Of a stretch of 21,096 bases of DNA, positions 14,495 through 20,297 are shown in pieces. Numbering within the stretch: position 1 is the stretch's first letter; each line of letters starts with the position of its first letter. Source of the DNA: Bacteroidaceae bacterium (lineage in GTDB: Bacteria; Bacteroidota; Bacteroidia; Bacteroidales; Bacteroidaceae); contig CAAGHW010000107.1 of NCBI GenBank assembly GCA_900769765.1, positions 1 through 21,096 of the forward strand. The letters are read 5' to 3'. Under the pieces are notes generated by a model. It did not search any database. It had not been told where the DNA came from and worked only from the letters and a program-made list of their open reading frames with translations. Both the position numbers and the translations under genes were made by a program.

Positions 14495-15754
14495 ATGAAA
14501 GAATTTGTTATATCGACAACAAAAAAGGAGACAGCCATTCTGGTGGGTTTGATTACCTCGACACAGAACGAGCGCAAGACAAACGAGTATCTCGATGAGC
14601 TTGAGTTCCTTGCGCAGACTGCAGGTGCCGAAGTGGTGAAACGTTTCACACAGCGCATTGACCACCCCCACCCTGTTACATATGTAGGAACAGGTAAACT
14701 TGCCGAGATTGCCGAATACGTTGAAATGCTCAAAGATACCGATGACGAAATTGGTATGGTTATTTTCGACGATGAACTTTCGGCAAAACAGATACGCAAT
14801 ATTGAAAAGGAAATCAAGATAAAGATTCTCGACCGCACATCGCTCATCCTCGACATCTTTGCCATGCGCGCACAGACAGCACACGCAAAGGTTCAGGTGG
14901 AGCTTGCACAATACAAATACATGCTCCCTCGCCTGCAACGCTTGTGGACTCACCTTGAACGTCAGGGTGGTGGCTCGGGTAGCGGCAAGGGCGGTAGCGT
15001 GGGATTGCGTGGTCCGGGTGAGACACAGCTCGAGATGGACCGCCGTATAATCCTTGGCCGTATGTCGTTGCTCAAGGAGCAGCTGGCACAGATTGACCGA
15101 CAGAAGAGCATACAGCGCAAGAACCGCGGACGACTGATTCGCGTGGCATTGGTGGGCTATACCAACGTAGGTAAATCGACATTGATGAACCTGCTTGCCA
15201 AGAGCGAGGTTTTTGCCGAGAACAAGCTGTTTGCTACGCTCGACACCACTGTGCGCAAGGTAATCATCGAGAACCTGCCGTTCCTGCTTTCGGACACCGT
15301 AGGATTCATACGCAAGTTGCCTACCGACCTTGTGGAATCGTTCAAATCGACACTCGACGAGGTGCGCGAGGCCGACCTGCTGTTGCACGTGGTGGATGTT
15401 TCACACCCTGAATTCGAAGAGCAGATAGAGGTTGTTGAAAAGACACTTGCCGACCTTAAGTGTGGCGACAAACCATTGATGGTAATCTTCAACAAGATTG
15501 ACGCATTCACATACGTGCAGAAAGAGGAGGATGACCTTACACCAAAGACAAAGGAGAACATCACACTCGATGAGTTGAAAGAGACCTGGATGAACAAGTT
15601 GTCGGACAACTGCCTGTTCATCTCGGCACGAGAGAAACAGAACATCGAGAACCTGAAAGAGATTATATACAAGAAGGTGTGCGAACTGCACGTACAGAAG
15701 TACCCGTATAACGACTTCTTGTACCAGACCTACGACGAGGATGTTAATGGCTAA
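14495..15754 (+). CDS. hflX: ribosome-splitting GTPase HflX
   Basis: The protein has 419 residues from ATG 14495; a TTG one codon upstream adds only one residue. The N-terminal HflX domain (about 1-125) contains HPVTYVGTGKLAEI, and the glycine-rich linker is GGGSGSGKGGSVGLRGPGETQLE. The GTPase domain follows: G1 GYTNVGKST, G2 region LDTTVRK, G3 DTVGFIRKLP and G4 NKID. HflX binds 50S subunits and rescues stalled ribosomes. A promoter-like TATCTTCG lies at 14471. The stop codon borders a 103-bp palindrome that can also serve as a terminator. Confidence 0.95.
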   Translation: MKEFVISTTKKETAILVGLITSTQNERKTNEYLDELEFLAQTAGAEVVKRFTQRIDHPHPVTYVGTGKLAEIAEYVEMLKDTDDEIGMVIFDDELSAKQIRNIEKEIKIKILDRTSLILDIFAMRAQTAHAKVQVELAQYKYMLPRLQRLWTHLERQGGGSGSGKGGSVGLRGPGETQLEMDRRIILGRMSLLKEQLAQIDRQKSIQRKNRGRLIRVALVGYTNVGKSTLMNLLAKSEVFAENKLFATLDTTVRKVIIENLPFLLSDTVGFIRKLPTDLVESFKSTLDEVREADLLLHVVDVSHPEFEEQIEVVEKTLADLKCGDKPLMVIFNKIDAFTYVQKEEDDLTPKTKENITLDELKETWMNKLSDNCLFISAREKQNIENLKEIIYKKVCELHVQKYPYNDFLYQTYDEDVNG

Positions 15755-15855
15755 AAAGCGTATCGCTACGTTATGCTTGCCCTGAAAATCCTCATTTACG
15801 TTTAGTAAACTCCGGTTTTTCAGGCCTTCGCAAGCCTTGCGCTACATCTTTTTAT
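15753..15855. repeat. 103-bp palindromic repeat after hflX
   Basis: A central hairpin has arms CCTGAAAATCCTCATTTAC (15781-15799) and 15805-15824, whose reverse complement begins CCTGAAAA and ends GTTTAC. It lies inside weaker outer arms that begin AAAAAG (15753-15758) and end CTTTTT (15850-15855). The element starts within the hflX stop codon. The right end's T-run means it could end hflX transcription. The size and layered symmetry are more than a terminator needs, so it looks like an interspersed palindromic element. Confidence 0.7.
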
Positions 15856-15883
15856 CCATCAACTTAAACAAAAAAGTATAATT

Positions 15884-15942
15884 GTCATCCTGAACATAGT
15901 GAAGGATCTCCGAGATTTTTCGTTGCACTCAAAATGACAACT
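15884..15942. repeat. 59-bp palindromic repeat (TTGTCATCCTGA...ATGACAA)
   Basis: Arms of 29 bp (15884-15912 and 15914-15942) pair with G-U wobbles and a few mismatches. The ends are TTGTCATCCTGA and TCAAAATGACAA, and the tip is ATCTC-c-GAGAT. It belongs to the same general GTCAT...ATGAC class as 13301-13405 and lies 46 nt before the fumarase start. Confidence 0.65.
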
Positions 15943-15988
15943 CTAAACAAACGAGCGAATAACATTTAACATATTAACATAAAAAACT

Positions 15989-17632
15989 ATGGCAGCAATT
16001 CCAGAATTCAAGTTTGCCCACATGTTCCAACATGGCAAAGACACTACCGAATACTATCTCTTGACAAAAGAGGGCGTTTCGGTAAGCGAGTTTGAGGGAA
16101 AACCTATCCTTAAGGTTACACCCGAAGCATTGACATTGTTGTCGCGTACAGCATTCCGTGATGTATCGTTCATGTTGCGCCGCGCTCACAACGAGCAGGT
16201 TGCAAAGATTCTTAACGACCCCGAAGCAAGCGACAACGACAAATACGTAGCACTTACATTCCTTCGCAATGCCGAGGTAGCTTGCAAAGGACAGCTCCCC
16301 TTGTGTCAGGATACAGGTACAGCCATCATCCACGGCGAGAAAGGCCAGCAGGTGTGGACAGGTTTCTGCGACGAAGAGGCTCTCTCACGCGGTGTGTTCG
16401 ACACATACACACAGGAGAACCTGCGTTACAGCCAGAATGCACCTCTTAACATGTACGACGAGGTAAACACAAAGTGCAACCTCCCTGCACAGATTGACAT
16501 CGAGGCTACCGAGGGCATGGAATACAAGTTCCTTATGGTAACCAAAGGTGGTGGTTCAGCCAACAAGACATACCTTTACCAGGAGACAAAAGCACTCCTT
16601 AACCCAGCGACACTCGTTCCATTCCTTGTAGAGAAGATGAAGAGCCTGGGTACAGCAGCATGCCCTCCTTATCACATTGCATTCGTAATTGGTGGAACAT
16701 CGGCCGAGAAGAACCTTCACACAGTGAAGCTCGCATCGACACACTACTACGATGACCTGCCTACAACAGGCGACGAGACAGGCCGCGCATTCCGCGACAT
16801 AGAGCTCGAGGAGCAGCTATTGAAAGAGGCGCACAACATAGGTTTGGGTGCACAGTTCGGCGGCAAGTATCTTGCACACGACATCCGCGTGGTACGTTTG
16901 CCACGTCATGGAGCAAGCTGCCCTGTAGGTATGGGCGTAAGCTGTTCAGCCGACCGTAACATCAAGGCAAAAATCAACAAGGACGGTATCTGGATCGAGA
17001 AACTCGACGACCAGCCTGCAACACTCATCCCCGAGGCATTGCGTAACGCAGGCGAGGGCGAGATTGTACGCGTTGACTTGAACCGTCCTATGAAAGAGGT
17101 TTGCGCACAGTTGTCACAGTACCCTATCGCTACACGCCTTTCGCTCAACGGAACAATCATCGTTGGCCGCGACATTGCTCACGCAAAGCTGAAAGAGCGC
17201 ATCGACCGCGGTGAAGGCTTACCACAATACATCAAGGACCACCCAATCTACTATGCAGGCCCAGCAAAGACTCCAGCCGGAATGCCTTGTGGTTCTATGG
17301 GCCCGACAACAGCAGGCCGTATGGACTCATACGTTGACTTGTTCCAAGAGAACGGCGGTTCAATGATTATGCTTGCAAAGGGTAATCGTAGCCAGCAGGT
17401 GACAGACGCTTGCCAGAAGCACGGCGGATTCTATCTTGGCTCAATTGGTGGCCCTGCAGCAATCCTTGCACAGAACAACATCAAGAGCATCGAGTGCGTA
17501 GAGTACCCTGAGCTTGGAATGGAAGCTATCTGGAAGATTGAAGTTGAAGACTTCCCTGCATTCATCCTCGTCGATGACAAGGGCAACGACTTCTTCAAGC
17601 AGATTAAGCCACGTTGCAGCTGCTGCAAATAA
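15989..17632 (+). CDS. fumB: class I fumarate hydratase (iron-sulfur)
   Basis: The enzyme has 547 residues, the single-chain FumA/FumB length. The N-terminal alpha domain holds CQDTGTAI (Cys106), Cys225 (GTAACPP) and CPVGMGVSCSADRN (Cys319), lining up with the three [4Fe-4S] ligands of E. coli FumA (105, 224, 318). The C-terminal beta domain includes IIVGRDIAHAKLKERIDRG, PIYYAGPAKTPAG and SMGPTTAGRMDSYVD. It interconverts malate and fumarate; in fermentative Bacteroidales it mainly feeds fumarate to fumarate reductase for succinate formation. It is a single gene with a strong terminator after it. The symbol follows FumA/B homology. Confidence 0.95.
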   Translation: MAAIPEFKFAHMFQHGKDTTEYYLLTKEGVSVSEFEGKPILKVTPEALTLLSRTAFRDVSFMLRRAHNEQVAKILNDPEASDNDKYVALTFLRNAEVACKGQLPLCQDTGTAIIHGEKGQQVWTGFCDEEALSRGVFDTYTQENLRYSQNAPLNMYDEVNTKCNLPAQIDIEATEGMEYKFLMVTKGGGSANKTYLYQETKALLNPATLVPFLVEKMKSLGTAACPPYHIAFVIGGTSAEKNLHTVKLASTHYYDDLPTTGDETGRAFRDIELEEQLLKEAHNIGLGAQFGGKYLAHDIRVVRLPRHGASCPVGMGVSCSADRNIKAKINKDGIWIEKLDDQPATLIPEALRNAGEGEIVRVDLNRPMKEVCAQLSQYPIATRLSLNGTIIVGRDIAHAKLKERIDRGEGLPQYIKDHPIYYAGPAKTPAGMPCGSMGPTTAGRMDSYVDLFQENGGSMIMLAKGNRSQQVTDACQKHGGFYLGSIGGPAAILAQNNIKSIECVEYPELGMEAIWKIEVEDFPAFILVDDKGNDFFKQIKPRCSCCK

Positions 17633-17648
17633 AATAAAGCAATAAACA

Positions 17649-17687
17649 AAACATAGGGCACCCATTTTAAATGGGTGCCCTATGTTT
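17649..17687. terminator. intrinsic terminator after fumarase
   Basis: A 19-bp perfect stem (17649-17667 with 17669-17687, core CATAGGGCACCCATTT) has a 1-nt spacer at its centre and a short T-run on the right. It starts 16 nt after the fumarase stop. Confidence 0.85.
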
Positions 17688-17720
17688 ACATGGTGTTGAA
17701 AAAGGTGTTGAAGAAAAAGA

Positions 17721-17754
17721 AAAATGCCTCTACAAGTGTTTGTAGAAGCATTTT
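17721..17754 (-). terminator. terminator of the tRNA-Pro remnant
   Basis: Arms AAAATGCCTCTACAA (17721-17735) and 17740-17754 pair with one mismatch around GTGT. Read on the minus strand, the stem is followed by TTTTTCTTTTTC. It begins 5 nt after the tRNA 3' end, the normal place for a tRNA terminator. Confidence 0.8.
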
Positions 17755-17758
17755 CTTG

Positions 17759-17804
17759 TCGGGATGACTGGATTCGAACCAGCGACCACACGCCCCCCAG
17801 ACGT
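17759..17804 (-). pseudogene. 3' part of tRNA-Pro(GGG): probable attachment site
   Basis: On the minus strand the fragment shows the 3' strand of the anticodon stem (GCGTG), the loop CTGGGGG with anticodon GGG, a variable loop TGGTC, a full T arm (GCTGG-TTCGAAT-CCAGT), the 3' acceptor strand CATCCCG and discriminator A. Upstream of the anticodon stem (to the right on the plus strand) the sequence is not tRNA-like: no D arm and no CGGGATG acceptor strand. A 3' half with its own terminator, joined at the anticodon arm to AT-rich DNA, is what integration into a tRNA gene leaves at one junction. The intact copy should be at the far end, outside the window. Confidence 0.75.
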
Positions 17805-18079
17805 ACCGAGTTATTAGGCTGAGATATTTGATTCTCAACAAATTATATGTGCTCTTTTTATTGCGGTTTAATTATTGGTTTAAACAGACTTCTTTACTGA
17901 GTGACGTTAGAAATATGTTAAACATCGCAAAAATACATATTATACTTGTAACGAGAAAGTGTAATTCAATTTTTATAAAGTTCACGCTATACAGTTTCTC
18001 TAATTTCCTCCGTCTCAAATCCCCTGACCGCCTTATACATAGAAAGAGCTATAGTCCAGCCTTTAGAGAGGGGACATAG

Positions 18080-18250
18080 CAACTAAATATAAAACACAAA
18101 ATTCATTTATACCTGGTAAGATCCGGAAAGGGCGAAGAGCGTCCGTGTCTTATTGGAAGAATAGAAGATGTGCGAGTAATCTATGAGTCAAGTACCTTAG
18201 ACGAAAACATTGAACTATTAAACCACCAAACCCGTACTGAAAAACTATGA
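18080..18250 (+). pseudogene. C-terminal fragment of an unknown protein
   Basis: A frame open from 18080 to the TGA at 18248-18250 has no ATG, GTG or TTG start that would give a reasonable protein. Its last 40 codons look truly coding: RSGKGEERPCLIGRIEDVRV then IYESSTLDENIELLNHQTRT. It is followed directly by a terminator-like hairpin, as expected for a real gene end. I do not recognise the family. It could be the remnant of a gene cut by integration or deletion next to the attachment site. Confidence 0.45.
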
Positions 18251-18270
18251 GTAAGGTGGTTCTTTTTTTT
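18221..18270 (+). terminator. terminator-like hairpin after the coding fragment
   Basis: AACCACC (18221-18227) pairs with GGTGGTT (18255-18261) over a long loop that can form a small inner stem (ACT/AGT), followed by CTTTTTTTT. It overlaps the stop of the fragment at 18080-18250. Confidence 0.5.
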
Positions 18271-18287
18271 CTTTATTTTATCGTAGG

Positions 18288-19715
18288 TTAGGACTGGAAA
18301 AGGTCGTCCATATCTATTTTTGCTATAATATGGTCGCTGTACATTCCGTCTTTCATACCAAAAGTGGTAATCATTGTTGGAATGATACTGCTACGAGTTC
18401 CTGTAACATCTTTGAAAGCTTTGATTCGATTCTGTATTTTAAGGAACTCATCTTTGTCCAGGCTGTATAGGTCTTCGCTATACTTGACCTCGCATATATT
18501 GATGGTGTTGTCCGCTCTATCAATAACAATGTCTATTTGTGCTCCATCTTCAGTTTGCTTGCTTTTCCAGGTATAGAATTCGGTAGAGACACTAGCAATG
18601 CCGAGTGATTTCTTTATCTGTTGCATATGCGCTTTGCATACTCGTTCAAATGCAAGTCCGTACCAAGTATTTATCTCCGGCGTGTTTACATTGCGTGTCC
18701 AAAAATGTTCTTCTACGATATTCTTGGAAGCGAAAGCATTATAGAAAATTGTATAAAAATCAATAAGTTGGTAAATACCGGAATTTGCTTTTATTTTTTT
18801 ATCCCTGACGTTGTACTTACGCAAGAAGTCGCAATAGATCAAGTCGGTGAGCATGTCTCCCAATTTACCATTGTTGCTTGTCTTAAGCGCAGTGCAAATC
18901 TCCTCTCGTGTCAGCCCTTTGGGATGCTTTGCAAGTAAAGAGATTATTTCAAGATATGGTTGTGGGTTCTTGAATAGCGAGGAGAACAATCTGCGGTATT
19001 CTTTTTTCAGTTCTGCATTCTCGCTAAAGAACAATCTGTCCAAGCCTGTAGCCGGGCTGTCTTTGCGGTCGAACAAGCTCATATAGTACGGAACTCCGCC
19101 AATAGCCATATATGTTTGAATGATGCTCAAACGGTTCCATACAAAACCATTCTTTGCAAAGAACTCTTCAGTTTCGCTCAAAGTAAAAGGATGCAAATGT
19201 ATCTCGTGTGTAATACGGTCGTGAAGACCACCGTGATTATCGATGATATTCCTTACCATCCAGGATGTTGCCGAACCACAAACAATCAGCATTATCTCGG
19301 ACTGCCAGTTAGCCCAGTTATTCCAAAAATGACCGAGTGCATTAACAAAACCTGCTTTTTGAGTATCGAGACAAGGTAACTCATCTATGAACACCACGCA
19401 ACGTTTACCTTCTTCTATTTTTGATTCCAACAACTGTCTTAAAGCAAAGAACGCATCAATCCAATTTTGATTTTTAGGTCCTTTGTATCCATATGTCTTA
19501 AGAGCAGTATGAAAAGCGGTCATCTGTTCTGCTTTGCTACCCTCCATAACACCGGTCATATCAAATGCAAACCGGTTTTTGAAATACTGGCGTATAAGGA
19601 ATGTTTTTCCTACACGTCTTCTTCCATATACCGCAATGAATTCCGCCTTGCCCGACTTATAATACTGTTCTATCTGGGCTATTTCCTTCTTCCTTCCAAC
19701 TATAACCTGTCCCAT
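18288..19715 (-). CDS. AAA-type ATPase with C-terminal DUF234 (archaeal-type ATPase family)
   Basis: The protein has 475 residues from ATG 19715 (MGQVIVGRKKEIAQ); a start at 19739 adds eight unconserved residues. Walker A is GRRRVGKT (31-38) and Walker B is CVVFIDELP (Asp111, Glu112), with sensor-like IMLIVCGSATSWM. A winged-helix region (about 265-310, LLAKHPKGLTREEICTALKT) follows. The C-terminal DUF234 region carries IDIVIDRADNTINICEVKYS (about 393-412), a D...ExK pattern of the PD-(D/E)XK nuclease fold. Such proteins are common, multi-copy and of unknown function in Bacteroidales. It lies inside the putative element, opposite to its neighbours, with a strong inverted repeat upstream. Confidence 0.88.
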   Translation of the reverse strand: MGQVIVGRKKEIAQIEQYYKSGKAEFIAVYGRRRVGKTFLIRQYFKNRFAFDMTGVMEGSKAEQMTAFHTALKTYGYKGPKNQNWIDAFFALRQLLESKIEEGKRCVVFIDELPCLDTQKAGFVNALGHFWNNWANWQSEIMLIVCGSATSWMVRNIIDNHGGLHDRITHEIHLHPFTLSETEEFFAKNGFVWNRLSIIQTYMAIGGVPYYMSLFDRKDSPATGLDRLFFSENAELKKEYRRLFSSLFKNPQPYLEIISLLAKHPKGLTREEICTALKTSNNGKLGDMLTDLIYCDFLRKYNVRDKKIKANSGIYQLIDFYTIFYNAFASKNIVEEHFWTRNVNTPEINTWYGLAFERVCKAHMQQIKKSLGIASVSTEFYTWKSKQTEDGAQIDIVIDRADNTINICEVKYSEDLYSLDKDEFLKIQNRIKAFKDVTGTRSSIIPTMITTFGMKDGMYSDHIIAKIDMDDLFQS

Positions 19716-19736
19716 GTGAATCAAATTTATCCAATG

Positions 19737-19744
19737 CAAAAATA
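19737..19744 (-). promoter_or_regulatory. possible -7 element of the ATPase gene
   Basis: The minus strand reads TATTTTTG, fitting TAnnTTTG, 21 nt before the chosen ATG. A start at 19739 would fall inside this box, which supports 19715 as the start. No TTTG stands at 19 nt. Confidence 0.4.
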
Positions 19745-19768
19745 TAACTTATTTTCAAAAAACACATA

Positions 19769-19815
19769 GATACTCTGCGAAAGTTGATAAAAAAATACAG
19801 TTTTCGCAGAGTATC
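19769..19815. repeat. 14-bp perfect inverted repeat between divergent genes
   Basis: GATACTCTGCGAAA (19769-19782) and TTTCGCAGAGTATC (19802-19815) are perfect inverted copies with a 19-nt AT-rich centre. It lies between the ATPase gene (leftwards) and the small ORFs (rightwards). A two-site operator is one reading. A terminator is less likely, because the following T-run is 6 nt away. Confidence 0.75.
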
Positions 19816-19950
19816 GCCACTTTTTTCTCTCCATTTTGTACTCCTTCAAAGCCTTATATATGTAATAATCAACAATATAAGAGAAAATAAATAATAAACA
19901 GAGAAAATAGAGAAAAAAACAACAGTATAAACAACCAAACAGAGAACAAA
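19816..19950. other. AT-rich leader of the small-ORF gene group
   Basis: This purine-rich, AT-rich stretch has repeated GAGAAAA/AACAGAG words (19880-19950) before the first small ORF. I see no clean -33/-7 pair; TTTTG at about 19837-19841 and TATATATG at about 19855-19862 are too close together for one. Confidence 0.3.
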
Positions 19951-20133
19951 ATGAGCAAATTTTTAAAAGCATTAAGGGTCGCAGGAGATGTGGCCGAAAT
20001 TATTGTAGCTTCATCAATCGTGGTGGAGTTTATCGAGAGATTCAGGGCAAAGAAGAAAGCCCAAGTACAAACAGTAGAATCAGCCGAAGAGACAGATGAC
20101 GCGGCTGAAATACAAACAACAGAAAACAAATAA
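19951..20133 (+). CDS. small protein with a hydrophobic segment
   Basis: This is a 60-residue protein of unknown family. Residues 3-31 form a helix with a hydrophobic face (FLKALRVAGDVAEIIVASSI, then VVEFIERF), then a basic patch RAKKKAQ and an acidic Glu/Asp/Thr tail (ESAEETDDAAEIQTTENK). The hydrophobic part is long enough for a membrane helix but carries charges, so it may instead be an amphipathic helix or an oligomerisation helix. It is followed 6 nt later by another small ORF and then a DUF3871 gene, all on the plus strand. ATG start; no Shine-Dalgarno apparent. Confidence 0.6.
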   Translation: MSKFLKALRVAGDVAEIIVASSIVVEFIERFRAKKKAQVQTVESAEETDDAAEIQTTENK

Positions 20134-20139
20134 GCCTAT

Positions 20140-20244
20140 GTGAACGAAAAGAAATTAGACATAGTAATAACAATCCTTGAAGTAACAATATCAATCTTCA
20201 AAGGAGTAAAAAAGCTAAGAGGAATATTTAAGACAAAGAAATGA
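20140..20244 (+). CDS. very small amphipathic protein (GTG start)
   Basis: This 34-residue frame starts at GTG and reads MNEKKLDIVITILEVTISIF, then KGVKKLRGIFKTKK. An Ile/Val-rich segment is followed by a strongly basic end. It lies 6 nt after the 60-residue ORF, the same spacing style as an operon, and 53 nt before the DUF3871 gene. The pattern resembles small membrane-active peptides or membrane-anchored accessory peptides. It is below the size at which coding can be judged from composition, so comparison of relatives decides it. Confidence 0.45.
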   Translation: MNEKKLDIVITILEVTISIFKGVKKLRGIFKTKK

Positions 20245-20297
20245 CCTCTTGGCTTTTCTTTATTTAAGTAAATCATTAACTAAAAACAAATAATCAA

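Larger units (their letters stand above)
17805..18287. other. left end of the putative integrated element
   Basis: This is AT-rich sequence between the tRNA-Pro remnant and the ATPase gene. It holds no intact gene that I can support; an 83-codon frame at 17828-18079 is low-complexity and lacks protein character. It includes a C-terminal coding fragment (18080-18250) and a terminator-like hairpin (18221-18270). No integrase is present at this end. Confidence 0.55.

Noticed and set aside
14447..15388. 313-codon minus-strand frame
   Set aside because: Antisense shadow of hflX; Cys/His/Leu-rich translation typical of the reverse strand of a GTPase gene.
17441..17791. 116-codon minus-strand frame including the tRNA-Pro fragment
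   Set aside because: Runs through a terminator, a tRNA remnant and antisense fumarase; not a plausible gene.
17828..18079. 83-codon plus-strand frame in the element's left end
   Set aside because: AT-rich, no protein-like features, no promoter; does not continue into the coding fragment at 18080, which is in another frame.
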